A stretch of DNA of 64,000 bases from Cricetomys ansorgei (lineage: Eukaryota; Chordata; Mammalia; Rodentia; Nesomyidae), in the NCBI GenBank assembly GCA_026225945.1, contig JAMJFZ010000818.1, positions 5,912,001 to 5,976,000 of the forward strand, in the 5' to 3' direction. Both the position numbers and the translations under genes were made by a program. Numbering within the stretch: position 1 is the stretch's first letter; every line of letters starts with the position of its first letter. This document shows, in pieces, positions 20,484 to 33,043 of the stretch. The notes under the pieces were generated by a model that saw only the letters and a program-made list of their open reading frames with translations, was not told the origin of the DNA and searched no databases.

Positions 20484-22439
20484 CCTCCATCAAAACCTGA
20501 CACTACTTTAAGATTAAGCACAATACATATTTGGTCATATATTTTCGTGAATTAAGTAGAACACAAAATACGACTTCTAAAATGAATCATACTGAAGGGA
20601 AATATACACTTTTAAACAAAAATTATCCATGATTTCCTCAAAAGTCCAGTAAACAAAGCATGGAAATCTAAAACCTAAAAGTATCAACTAAAAACAATAC
20701 CCAAAAGGGAACTTTTAGATGGTACAAGGAAATATCTCCTAGAAAGAAAACAAATTGTGCAAATAATATTTCCCCAAGTTTCAATATTATTACTCATCAT
20801 GTTGTTAGCTTATATAGTAACTTCAAATTTCTATAAATTAATAAATTTAAAACTATGTGCTCTTTCAGAACTTTGAGAGGAATAAATAAATGTTATAATT
20901 GTAAAAAATTAAGCTATGATGTTCTAACACAGCTTATAAAAATAGGAAAAAATATTTTTAAATGGCCTTCCTTTAGAAATGACAACTCCAACAAAAATCA
21001 AGGTATTTCTTGTATGAATTTTCTGCTGTTCCACATTTACATTTTAAGGCAATCATCAAAACCATGTTCTAAGAGTTAATAGTGCCAACAGAACAAGACC
21101 AGAAGATTCAAGCAGGTGGTAGAAAAAAATTCCTATTAAAGGAGACTTCAAATGGGAAGAAAAGAAAAACTGGAGGCAGACTGCATTTAAACTCTGCTCA
21201 CATGCCCATTTGTGTACCAAACTATGTGAAAACAGATTACACACCTTCATAATCGGCCACCTCAAGCCTCGGGGAGATGTGGGGTTCTCCCAGGGTTAAT
21301 TTCTTCCAGATTCTACAGGCAGAGTTATATATCACAGCACAGTCCTCAGATCAAAATGCTATTATAAGAACAAGGTCCCTTCACTCAGGAAAATTATTTT
21401 CTTTCCTTTCCTTTCCATCCTGCTCTAAAATCGCAATAATAAACTTTAAATCCTTTAGGTCTGAGAGTTTTGCAATAAAGCCTGGTACTAAAACATAACT
21501 CAATGTAGAGAAAATGAGGATTGCCAGTAAAGAATTAACCTGCTCCAAAGTGTGGGTCTACAATACTAGGAAGAAGGTTTTAAAACTGCCTGGTTATATA
21601 GACAGCTGACTTCCTGACCTCATCATGATAAGGACTTAAATAATCATCCTGGAAAAAAAATGTCACTCTATATCATCAGTAGCCCCCATCTAACAGCAGT
21701 GTAAGACTTTGAATAATCTGAGAAATAATAATAATAAATAATAAATAAATAAAATAAATAAATAACAAATAATCTGAGAAAAATCACTAGTTATTTTTAA
21801 ATGACTGTTATTAGAAACCTACCGAACCACACTGGTCATCAAATAATTTTTGGCTTTTTCCTTCTTTCTAATAAACTTAGAGGAACGCTCTGTTTTACAG
21901 GATCAAAGGAGAGTTTCTAGCGACAGTTCCACACAGGTGGCTCACTGGGAGCAGCTCCTCACTCACAGTGGATTTGAAGCTGCTGAGATTTATAAATCAT
22001 TAAAAATAAGCCAAGGAAAGAGTCAAGCTGTGGGATTAAATGGGGTGAATAAAAGGCCGGAGATGAGCAGATAAGGCACAGGAGCTGGACATGGAAGGAA
22101 GGAACAGACACAGGGAGATAAGAGAGTCAATAGCAAGAAGTTGAAATAGAACACGGAAAATCTGCTAGTAGATGTGACAAGGAAGTGGGAAAGCAACACA
22201 AGGTATTATGGGAGAAATAAAATAAAACACACTCTTAACACAAATGTTTAAAATAATTAGCATTACTTTCAATTAAAGTTTTTTAAATTTAATGGCTTTA
22301 AATAACAATAAAGACATTTCAAAGTCATAAGGAAGCCTACTCCTATAGAAGTTTCCTAGACACACATATTCATTCATCCTCTCCCAGCCTCTCTGTGCAA
22401 CAAAGCCCCTGCTAGACACCATGGGCTAACAAATAAAAA
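20484..22439. other. Unassigned stretch with an (AATA)n tract
   Basis: Nearly 2 kb without a recognised element. An (AATA)n tract at 21724-21767 is bracketed by two copies of aataatctgagaaa (21712-21725 and 21768-21781). Short open frames have no protein signature. Confidence 0.45.
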
Positions 22440-23167
22440 GCCCAGTAGATTATTTCTTTGGGGGTTGTTGGCCAGTAAGGTCCCACAAAACCCCTAACAT
22501 TACGGGCTATTGTCATGCTCGTGTTTAGCCTCTAGAACTTGACAGTAAAACCCTTGCTGAAGACACCACATAAAACCTGCTAAATGAAGCTGGTGCTCAG
22601 CTGGAAGTATATCCACACTGGCCAGCTTTCACAGTGCTGGAAGATACCATGCACTGCATGCTACCAGAAGAGAAAAGTAAACATCAGTCTTACTCAGCTG
22701 TGAATCCCAGAAGCTACAATAACTGTGGCAGACATTTCTTCTGATGCAAGAATGGCAAAGATATCATGAAAGTAACCAATATCTCTGGATTGTATTTAAG
22801 TCCTATGCCACAAGAAGAAACTCACACTTGGCACCATTATCAGGCCAAGAACCCATAGCTAGAGAGGTCTTAGGTCCTAAGTGGGAATCTGCTGTTACTC
22901 TGCTAAGTGGACATAATACTAAACCACCTCCTTGTATATTTATGTATGATGCATTCTTGTATCTCTCAAGTCCTCATCAGAGAAGCATCTATTTTCAGTA
23001 GATGGTAATTAACACAGAGACCCACAGCTAGCCAAAATACAGAGAATAAGAGACTACAGAAAGGTCAGTCCTAAATTATATAATATATATTAATATATTA
23101 CATATATATTTTTATATATTATATATTAATATATTATATATGTATGTATTTCATATATGTGTATGTG

Positions 23168-23216
<49 letters not shown>

Positions 23217-23715
23217 CACCCTGCACCCTCTTCTATCAAGGCTCAGGAATCACTGCAGAAAAGGGAGGAGAGACAGTGTAAGTGCCAGAGGCAGTGTATG
23301 ACTATGACCATAAAGAGACAAGTGTCTTCTGGACACAGCAGGGCAGGTGCACATATGAACTTACAATGACTAAGATACAATGCTCAAAACCTGTGCGAAC
23401 TCAAGCCAAACCAAATCCCAGCATGGAGATGGGAGTTGGGCAGGAAATCCCACACCTAGTCTGTGAAACTATTTGTACCTGTTAGCTGCTGGAAGAGGGA
23501 GAAGCAGCTTTCTCTAAGAGTGCAGGCCCTGGCAAGTCAACCATGCCCCAGTGAAAGACCACACATTTGAGAATGTTCCAGCAGCACAAATTGGTCTTGA
23601 TGGGTTTAGTAACAGCAACATAAAATTGGGTAGTTGGAGAAGGAATAGAACTGGGAAGAGCTGGGGAAGGGAAGTGAATATGATCAAAACATGTATGAAG
23701 CAACCAAAGAACTAA
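22440..23715 (+). mobile_element. L1 (Lx-type) long 3' UTR fragment
   Basis: The order of rodent L1 3' UTR is kept over more than 1 kb: 'ccagctttcacagtgctgg', 'cttactcagctgtgaatccc', 'cctatgccacaagaagaaac', 'ggccaagaacccatagctag', 'gcaggtgcacatatgaactt', 'caaatcccagcatggagatg' and 'gtgaatatgatcaaaacatg'. A TA/CA-rich tract interrupts it at 23075-23215. No ORF2 is present upstream, so the copy is 5'-truncated. Confidence 0.8.
23075..23215. repeat. Palindromic (TA)-rich tract joined to (CA)n
   Basis: About 90 bases of ta/ata units containing self-complementary runs, followed by (AC)n at 23171-23206 and tatatata. Confidence 0.95.
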
Positions 23716-26700
23716 TAAAGGATTTTACAAATAAATATAGCAGAGATGATATCATGTGTTGTCTTTAAATTTTCCACACGTTTAGAATTATCATTTTTAA
23801 AGAACAGCAGTTTGTCAGTTTAATATTCAACCCAAGACTAAAAATGACAGACATATCTGAGAACTCATAATCCAAATGTGCTAAGAAAAAAAAAAAATCC
23901 ACTGCTACCCATGTCACATACCTCATTCATACACATGGGCAGCAACATTTCCAACATGGAAATTCCCCACCTTAAACTTCTATATTCCTTCCCACTTGAG
24001 CTTCAAATGTGTAATGATGTCCTTAACCTTCCACTGAAGATGGAGACCCTAGGGTAAGGACAGCAGTGGCAACAGTAGACCAGGGTTACAAAATCTGTCC
24101 ACTCAATCTAACACTATTAGCTAGTCACATACTCCTGAGAAGTATTAAAACACTCAGGAAAGATAGGCGTATATTCTTCAACAACTATCTTCAGCAACTG
24201 AGTTGTTGAAAAATAAGATCAGTAACTCTAAGAGGCCAACTACAAAGAAAAAAAAAAAAGCACTGAAAGTCAAATGTCTCAATTTGTTTACAGACAGATA
24301 CTTTCTAATCCCCTCCCTCAATAAACACACAGACATGCCTCATTCACGGACATCAGTGTCCTGGCCTCTGAGCCAGCTAGCACAAAGCTACCCCTTAGCT
24401 TAGTTTACCTGGTTTAGGATGCCCACTGTTCTCTACACCTGTCTGATGAGCCTCAGCCAGCAGCAACTGAAATGTAGGAACTTAAGAGGTTCACTAGCGC
24501 ATCCAACAGAGTGTGAGTCAAAGTTGTTCTATCACATACTTGATTGTGGCTAGCCAAAAATATAACAGAGAGCAAAACTAATTTGACTTCTGACCTCTTA
24601 TAGCTCATAGTCTAACTCTAAATAAGCAAACTGATAGTAGAGGGGAAATGTGAAAGGAAGGGTTTTCTGAGCTAAGGATCGTGAAAACCAAAAATAAGGA
24701 AGCACTCCTCTGTCTGTCCCCAATGGCACTGGGCTTGACAATTAGAATGGCAGAAGCAGACACACGCGGTTTCTCTACGGACGTGCCTGTTGCTATAAAT
24801 GAGGACAGTGACTCCAGGATAAGGCATATGCCTCAAGACTCATTCTGCCAGAACCTTCCCACCTCCAATAGCTACAGCTGTGAGAGAGCGCCCTTCCAGG
24901 GCTTCCTTAATGACATCATTCCTCTCTGCAGCAGCTCCGGGATGCAATGAAGAGCAGCATATCCCAAGAAATCCCAAAACCTGGAGACACTAGCTTGAAA
25001 TTGCTCAACTCAAAGACTCTTAGTGGAGACACTACCCTGGAATCGCTGCTTCAGCACTAGCATTCTCACAGTACTCCAAGCAGGAGCCCCAGAATCCTGA
25101 CAGGACATCAGCAGTGTAAGATCAACGCAGGAACCTGTTATTAGAATAGACACTTTAGAGAAGGTATCCAATGTTTTATTTGAGTATGTTGCTGGCCAGG
25201 GGTCAAAGCTCTCCTCACAAGCAAAAGTAAATAATTTAAAAGCTACAAAATGTAGCCTCTGTGATTCTTTTAACAGTAGCCTGGTAGTGCAGCTCCCCAA
25301 CTGCCATCTCACCCGGGTATTGGTCAGACTTCTCAAGTTTGTGGAGTAAAAGCTTAGACAGGGAACGTACTTGCCCTACAAGTGTATAGCCCAGAGTGGA
25401 GCACTTTTACTTTGGGAAACCAGATCCCTGGAGAGTGGAAGCCTGGAGTTCCCTGGCTTTGATCCTTCCATGTGCTACAGTCTACAGAGCCAGGATAGCT
25501 GCCAGATGGCAGTCCACACACAACCAGCAATCCAACAAGAAAAGGAAGTAACTCATTTACACACTGACTGATCACAAGCCTTGTTCTTACTAACACTGTC
25601 TCTCCAAGGGGTTGCTCTGAGTTTCTGTGACCAGCAGAAACGGGGGAGGGGGCTGTCCTTGAGGATAACACTAGCTCCTGGGGTTCTGAGCAACACAGTC
25701 CATAAACTAAAGTATCTAATTTAGATCTTGAAACAAACAAACAAAAACTGCATTTAATGTTCTATACTACAACCCCAAAGTAGGCATACCATTTTTAAGC
25801 CATATTTTCCGAAAAGAAAAATTAGTAGTTAAGATGTTTAGTGCTCTTAGTAAATCTTAAAGCCCACATCCTGGCATCATGCAGAATGCATTCTTATTTA
25901 TGGTAGCAGGAGTACATACAGAGGGCTTAGAAATCAAGTCTTCTAGAGTCTGGCTTCCAATTGGATTAATTTACAAAATCAATAGCAATACTCAGAGCTG
26001 CCTCAACCTTCAATCCACAAAAAACCTTAACTGCATAGTGAGTCCAGTGAGCACTTAATTCTGACATTGCTTTTATTTAAAAAAAAAATGAGTCATGCCT
26101 TAACTTATGCTGTAAGCTTGAAAGAACACTTAATGATTAGATTAGATAATCATTCCAAATATTTCCCCTCATTAAAATAAGTTACCATTGAAACAAACTG
26201 TTGAAGATCGCTGTACCAGTACAAGAACTGGACAAGAATAGCTTCTGCATCAGTTCAGGAGTATTTCATTTTATTATTCTGGAGGCTCTGCATTACTAAA
26301 CACAGATTTTAAAAAGCAAACATAATTGAAAAATACATCTGCTGTGCAAAACTAAGTATGTAAGAGGAAAGCACAAAAGAAAACACTAATAGCAAACCCA
26401 ACACAAAATCTGCAGGTTATCTTCTCGTTGTTAAGATGCTGTCACCATGGCTGCATTGGGCACAGTGTATCACATGCTCTTAAATCCAACACTTCGCTCA
26501 TCCAAGGCAAATGGTCTCATCTTCAGTACCACAGGCCAAGCTAAATAACCTCAAGGTCTTTATTGTTAATTCACAGACTTGATCTTTTTTGGGGGGGATG
26601 GAGGAGTAACTGGTTCTTTTGATTTGTTTGTTTTTTCAGGGAAGGCAAGGAAGAATTAAGTAGACAAAGACTAGCTAGGCAAGAGAGAAATAAATGATAA

Positions 26701-27261
26701 AAGAGGAGGCACAAGAGAAAAACACAAAGGCCAGGAGTTTGGATATCCATCAGGAAGAGGTACCCTAGCCTAAGAGGGTAAGCTGCTGATGACAGAGACA
26801 CGGGACCCCCATGAGAAATGGGGGAGATGCTTAAACAGGTTGACATGGTCAGACGGCTATTTTCCTTATGAGCTCAGATTTTCAAATGAACTGTTTAAAA
26901 CATTGAAAAATATATCATGTGTATCGAAGAGAGCCTGAGTCTCTGAAACTATTGTCAGGAAGAAAGCTAATAGGAGTTTTGAAAAAAATTACAAGTTCTA
27001 TTTAGTTATATTACATTGTAACAAGCAAGCACAGACTGAACACCTAGCTCTTAACCTGTTTCAAAGAAATCACATTTAGAATGTACACAAAAAACTAAAC
27101 ACCAGAACAAGAAAACTAAAATGTAGAGATAATGAAGATATTAAAGGAGGGAATCATAGCTGTTCCACAAAGCCATAGCTTACCATGCAAATTACACTGC
27201 AGGAGCTGGCAGATAAGCTCATGGAACACCAGCCTTAATCTCTAAAGAGGTGATAAACACA
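23716..27261. other. Long unassigned stretch, possibly single-copy
   Basis: About 3.5 kb with no SINE, L1 or LTR that I can name. Open frames at 24681-24950 (+), 25010-25336 (-) and 25354-25740 (-, 128 codons) lack recognisable domains. A symmetric TAAT-rich motif lies at 26132-26154. A phrase at 24590-24620 is weakly L2-like. Confidence 0.45.
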
Positions 27262-27392
27262 CAGGCTGCTGGGAGCTGGCAATGTCCTGCTTCATGTCTG
27301 GGTGGTGATTGCTCAGGTGTCTATTTTACAGTTGGCTGAACTGTACATCTGCTTTATGCACTTTCTGTTACATTTCACCAAAAAGTAAGAAG
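27262..27392 (+). mobile_element. L1M 3' UTR fragment
   Basis: 'gggtggtgattgctcaggtg', 'ggctgaactgtacatctgc' and 'tatgcactttctgttacatt', then an A-rich end, match the 3' terminus of old L1 elements. Confidence 0.5.
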
Positions 27393-27741
27393 GCTGACAA
27401 ATTTTAAAGATACACAAACCTGAAGAGGGGCAAACATTATCTCAATTTTCAAAAACTATAAGCATTTACATTTAGTATGAACCCTTACGAAGATTCTGAA
27501 AAGCTATGCCATAAAAATTCATAAGATACAAGACTTTGGTCAACACTGTTGTCAGGAATCAGAGTGGTAGGGTACCATACTTAAACCTTATTGCCCATGG
27601 TGAGGGGGCTGGGGAAAGTGGGTACAAAATGGAGGGATATCACAAGTCTGATAGCTGTGTGACTTAACTTTGAGAACAGAAAAGGGGGAGTAAGGAGTAG
27701 ATCAACTCTACTCTGGGGATATATCCTGAAGTTCTACATTG
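27393..27741. other. Unassigned stretch
   Basis: Nothing recognised. The last five bases before the following LTR (27742-27746, ccctc) are its target duplication. Confidence 0.4.
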
Positions 27742-27746
27742 CCCTC

Positions 27747-28113
27747 TGTCTTAGTGTTCTATTGCTGTGAAGAGACTCCATGACCATGATGACTTTTATA
27801 AAGGAAAGCATTTAACTGGGGCTTGCTTACGGTTTCAGAGGTTTCACGGCAGGGAGCATGGCGACACAGAGGCAGACATGGTGCTAGAAACGGAGCTGAA
27901 AGTTCTACATATGGATCCACAGGCAGCAGGAAGAGAGAGAAACTGGGCATGGCTTGGGCTTTTGAAACCCCAAAGCCCATCCCCACTGACACACTTCCCC
28001 TAACAAGGCCACACCTCCTATTCCTTCTATTCTTTTCAAACAGTTTCACTCCCTGGTGACTAAGTATCCAAATATATGAGCCTATGGGAGCCATTCTTAT
28101 TCAAACCACCATA
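27747..28113 (-). mobile_element. MT-type MaLR LTR, antisense
   Basis: The 367-bp unit reads 'tgtcttagtgttctattgct', 'agagactccatgaccatgat', 'gaaagcatttaactggggct', 'gacacacttcccctaacaag' and 'ttattcaaaccaccata', the complement of the MT LTR family. It is flanked by a perfect 5-bp repeat ccctc (27742-27746 and 28114-28118), the size expected for ERVL-class integration. Confidence 0.9.
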
Positions 28114-28118
28114 CCCTC

Positions 28119-28502
28119 CCTACATGTGAATGTGAGAATACAGATGACGTCACAACAATTATTTAACTGATAAGTAATTAGGGAATTAAAGATACAGCTA
28201 GTGGTGATTTTCTGAAATAGGATTGGAAGCTTCTGTTAGAGTATGAATGATAAGACAGGGGCCTACAGAGATAAATCTATGGGCTGCTGGGCAGGAAGCT
28301 GAAGGTGCACCTGATGGCCACTTATTTCTTCTGAAAAGGCAACAGGAAGAAGAAAACAAAGACGAGTAAAGAAGAAGAGTAAAGAAAATATGAAGAGCTG
28401 ATGCAAAGAGTGGACACGTAACCTGTCTGGAGACGTGGTAGAAGTATTCAGACTTAGGTTTGCAAAGAACAATGGGCAAATGCCTTTTAAAAGTAACTCC
28501 AT
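28119..28502. other. Unassigned stretch
   Basis: Purine-rich in the middle (28330-28400). Two overlapping minus-strand open frames of about 92 codons have no recognisable features. Confidence 0.4.
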
Positions 28503-28592
28503 TGTGGAATGTAGCTTAATGGTAGGACATGCGTCAGGCATGTACCAAATTACAAGATCTGGAGTTTGATTTTCAGCTCCACCAAAAAAAAG
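28503..28592 (+). mobile_element. ID SINE, old
   Basis: 'tgtggaatgtagcttaatgg' followed by 'taggacatgcgtcaggcatg' and 'gagtttgattttcagctcc', then an A-run, follows the tRNA-Ala-like ID consensus including both internal promoter regions, with many changes. Confidence 0.7.
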
Positions 28593-31449
28593 TATATATT
28601 TTTAAAAAGTAACTGTTATCTATTTTAATGAATACTTACTATATTTTAAACAAAGAACACTAGCTCTAGTTTCAGAAAATATAATCTACTTATATGATAG
28701 TCTAAATTTTCAGTTACTTTATTTTTTAAAAAGCCTTCTTGAAATTTTTAATAAAATTCATCAACTGAGTTAACAAATAACATGGTTAAAAAAGGATTCA
28801 ATATGGCCACATATGTCCCAAGCTAATTTAATGAAAGAAAACGGGAAAATAAACCTCAGTTTAGTTATAATCATGTAATTAGAGTTTCTCAACAGATTTG
28901 AGAAAGTAAGCCACATTCACAGCATTAAGTTTATCTGAGGGATTATTTTAAGCATCTACTGTCACATAGCACCAAAGCCTCTTTAACATGATCAGCTGAA
29001 TTTACCTCTAATAGTTTCTTTATTTAACTTGGTTTCAGGCTACTTTTCCCTTTGGAATATCTAAGCATGGTCTAGTCAATAATATTTTGCCCTTATCTTT
29101 AAGGACATATTTTTAATAAGGGCAAAGGCTAATGCCGTAGGTAGCAGAGCTATTTAAATAGTCTACTCTAGACCTATGAAGTCAATATGAATTGTCAATG
29201 AAACACAATCAACTGTAGGTGATCTAATGTATGTTTATGCTATACATGAAAATTTGTATAGGAGCGATTTGACTTCATTCTTTCCAGAAGCGGTTAAAGT
29301 ACTAACACGAATAGATTTTCTAACTAAAGATGTTAAGACAGTTAAATAAAACTTTGATTATGTTCCCCAAATTCATGTTGAACCCAGAAAACTAATTTCT
29401 GGAGTATCAAAAGTACCAACTTGTCCTTCAGCTTCCTAGCCACAAATGGGATTAAAGGAAGTCATATTGTCTTCTGACTGGCCCACAGCTTTGCATCTTT
29501 ACTATCTGGGCAGTGTCTAAAACATGGCTTTGAAGTCCAGAGCTACCAGGACAGCTATTACTCAGGCAAGTTTCTTAAACTCACAGAGTGCTGCTATTGA
29601 GAGCTGGAAGGAGCTCTTGTGTGGAGGCTAAGCCAGGGCATGCTCAAACAGGTGAGGCCTCATCTCCTACTGATCTGCATGTAGCATCCAGGGTGAACAG
29701 TCCTTCTTCCAGTAGTGACCAGTATGGGCCCTTTATGAAATACCCTGTCATTGTCTCATACTCCAGTTATTAATAGTTTCTGGTCATGGCAGAAAGAAAG
29801 CATCATTGCTTGTGAATGGTCTAGGTGTTCCCCAAGGAATCTGGAAACCAACTCCAGCCAATTCAGAAATTCCATTGAGGGCACTGCTAGTAAGGGCTGC
29901 ACGTGGCTGAGAATATGTCTCAGTGATGCCCAGGGTGTGCTCCATCCCCAGCATTCCACACTCAAGGAAAGATCTGTGTGGTAACTTTTTTTCAATTCCA
30001 TAAAGAGCAGAAACAAAGAGTGTGTGTTATTAATTCAAACAGGGGCATAGATTTAACAATTCATTTGTGCCTTAAACTTTTCAGAAATTATGGATACTTA
30101 AAAAAAAAAATCGGGAGACACGCAAGCTCTACTTTCAGCGCATGTTATAAATACAAATGTGAAAGGAGGTTACACCTACTTTTATTCTAAATGCATCAAT
30201 TTTCAAAATAACCCCAAGACGAAACATACTCATGTAAGCATAGAAGGAGCTAACCAAAATGAAGTCAAGCAGTCTGAGGAAAGGATAGTGGGGAAGGATA
30301 TAATGGGCTTAATGGTTCTTGTATTTTCCCATGTTGTTACTTACATCGCCCTCTACTCGGAAAAAAGTAAAGTGAGAATGGAAAACAAAAGCACAGGGAA
30401 TTGCTTTAGGAAAAGAGTCTGAATTGGGCAAAGTGAAAAGTTTAAAGGAGAAAGAATTAATGAGACGATGGATCTGATCACTGTGAACGTGCACACGCCA
30501 CTAACACAGAATCCCCACATGCCCTCATGACAGACCCTCTCCATTCAACCATATGCCTAGCTTATCCCTGCATCCACATGCTGAGTTACTTCCTCAAACC
30601 TAATGCTTGTTCTGATTTTGATTCTCATTCCTTCAAAATGCAGGTCAGGACTCAGTCTATTGTAAGCAGCTGTGAATGTCTAAATGTTTACATGTTCTTT
30701 GACACTTAAAAAAAAAAGTGAAGAGACAAAAAGAAAAAAAAACCTGTAAAGAACCAATAATCAGAACTAATCTGACATATATGTGTATATATGTTTTTCC
30801 TCAGAATAAAAATGGGAAACAGTGATAAAACAACAATGTATCTATGAGGGCAACTAGAGGTTCCTCTGCTATTTAAACATTGATCAGGGAATAAGGTACC
30901 TCAACTTGTCAGAGCCTCAAATTCCCATAAATATGAAACCAAGGACTCAAAACTCATGCCCAGTTGGGGCTGCAATTCTGGAAGTGTATCTCAAGTTTTC
31001 AGTAAACACAGACCTCCTGGTGTGGTAAACCCTCCTCCCACACTCTAGCACACAATCCCAAGCCTTCTGGGAGGGAGAGTTCTTTTAAAAAGGCCCTAGA
31101 ATGTGTACGTATCAAATATTAAAATGTAAAAAGACTAAATTATGTCCACTTGCACAGTTATTAAGTCCAACAACACATAATTTTTGTTTTCACATGTGTT
31201 TTTCTCCCTTTGCATAAATATTATCAATAAAACTTGCAAAAAGCTGGGATCACCCACAAACACACAGTTTTATTTCTAAACTGAGATATCCTATCACCTC
31301 TTGACTTATTTTTGGCACTATCCCATGCTGATTAGGGAAATTATACCATTTCCATTACTTGAAGTTTACTGGGACTTGCTTTATGGTCCTATACATAATC
31401 AGGGGTGAGCCTGTGTGTGCATGAGCAGAGTAGAGGACACAGAAACTAA
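28593..31449. other. Long unassigned stretch
   Basis: AT-rich DNA without named repeats apart from weak ID-like text at 29903-29965 ('gaatatgtctcagtgatgcc', 'ctccatccccagcattcc') and a MIR-like phrase at 30898-30940. Open frames up to 95 codons show no protein signature. Confidence 0.4.
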
Positions 31450-32030
31450 TGATCTATATCTATAAGGTCAAACCTGTCAATCATGTTCTTCTAATTGTCT
31501 CTATCCTTCCAAATTTCCACCTGCCAATTCATCAATTATTCAGAAAGGTTTGCAAATGTCTCACTAAGGTTGCAGATTTAGCCATTCCCCTTCTATTTCT
31601 GCATATGTTTTACTTTCTGAACTTTGTTCCTGAGCTCCTGGATTCCAACACCCCTGTATCTGCTGAACCGAGACTTTTACACCAGGCAGTGATCTTCATC
31701 TCTAATGGTTTCTGCCTTGATGTCTATTTTATCTGATATCAATACAGCTACACCAACTTTCTTTTGATTAGCATGAGTCTGAAATACAATTTTCCGGTCC
31801 ACTGCTTTCTGTAACCTTCTGTTTGGCATATGATTCTTATAAACCAAGCAGCTTGAGTTTTTGTTGATTTTATCCAATCTAACCACATTTGTCTATTAAC
31901 TGAATGATCTAGTCTATTTACATTTATTGTAATTACTGGCATGCCAATTTCTAACTACCATGTTGTCTATTATTCCTGCTTTTCTGTATCTCTTCTCTTC
32001 CAGGTAGGCAATGATGTTAAGTCATTTTTT
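31450..32030 (-). mobile_element. L1M ORF2 fragment, antisense
   Basis: The plus strand contains 'gccttgatgtctattttatc', 'tgatatcaatacagctacac', 'tttacatttattgtaattac' and 'ctatccttccaaatttcc'. These are the complement of the middle of L1 ORF2. No open frame remains. Confidence 0.7.
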
Positions 32031-32452
32031 CCTTCCTCTGCATGCTCATTTTGAGTAATGAGAATAAATTATTAGGGCAACAAAATGACTTATCAATTTT
32101 TATTAATTTTTAGTGAACAAATATAACTTTCCTAGTTAATAAATTCTCGTGTTTTTGGATGATAGCAAAACAGAATACATAAAATCTTCATGAAATTTCA
32201 ATACTACTGCTATCAAGTTTTTAAAGATAACCAATCATGGAAGTACAAAGGTACCCAGTGAAAATAGTGGCAACAGATTCTCAGAACAATAGCTGTTTAA
32301 GCAGTACCAAGATATTTTCAAATCTCTTTCAATTCTTCTAGCTTTTCTTTTTATAATAATACGTGTTAGTGTCACTGAATACCTATGTATTCAGTATTAC
32401 TGATCCTGTGGTAACAAGGTGCCACTAAAAAATTTGATCCTGTCATACTTCC
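32031..32452. other. Unassigned stretch
   Basis: AT-rich with no recognised element. Confidence 0.4.
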
Positions 32453-32810
32453 TATAATGGTTAATCTTGACTGTCAACTTGGTGGGATATTGACTCACAA
32501 TAGAAACAGACCAAGGGTATATCAAGGACTTTCCAGAAATGCTTAACTGAATAGAGAAAACCCACCCTGAATGTAGATGGCGCCATTCTATGGGCTGAGG
32601 TCCCAGATGGAATAAATGGAGAAATGGAACTGAGCATTCACTCATCTCTCTGTTTTCTGAGTGTGCATGCAAAGTAACCGGCTGCTCCTGGCTCCTACTG
32701 CTATACCTTCTGGCCAGGATAGACTGTATCCTCAAACTATGAGCCAAAATCCACCCTTAAGCTGTGTTTTGTCAGGCATTTGGTCAAAGGAACTAGAAAA
32801 CTAACTAATA
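32453..32810 (+). mobile_element. Rodent LTR-like repeat, family X copy 1
   Basis: 'taatggttaatcttgactgt', 'caacttggtgggatattgac', 'aaacccaccctgaatgtag', 'gccattctatgggctgaggt', 'ctcaaactatgagccaaaat' and the end 'aactagaaaactaactaata' form a common rodent repeat related to MaLR-type LTRs. The same family recurs at 57436 and 61263. I cannot give its formal name. Confidence 0.6.
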
Positions 32811-32854
32811 GCCTTTTCCTTAACATTCAGCTCAAAACATAACCCAGTTGAGAG

Positions 32855-33043
32855 TGGCAGGGTAGAGAGAAGACTCAGTGGTTGAGGACTCAGGTTTAAT
32901 TCCTAGCACCCACAAGATGGCTCAAAATATCTGTAATTCCAGTTCCGGGGACCCAACAACATCTTCTAGCCTCCGCAGGCACCAGGTGTATAAGTGGTGC
33001 AGACATACATGCATACATATAAAATAAAAATAAAGAAACAATT
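32855..33043 (+). mobile_element. B3 SINE
   Basis: 'agagaagactcagtggttga', 'taattcctagcacccacaag', 'ctgtaattccagttccgggg', 'ccgcaggcaccaggtgtat' and an 'aaaataaaaataaag' tail match B3. Part of the head is deleted. Confidence 0.85.

Noticed and set aside
25354..25740. 128-codon minus-strand open frame
   Set aside because: No domain recognised; kept only as part of the unassigned stretch.
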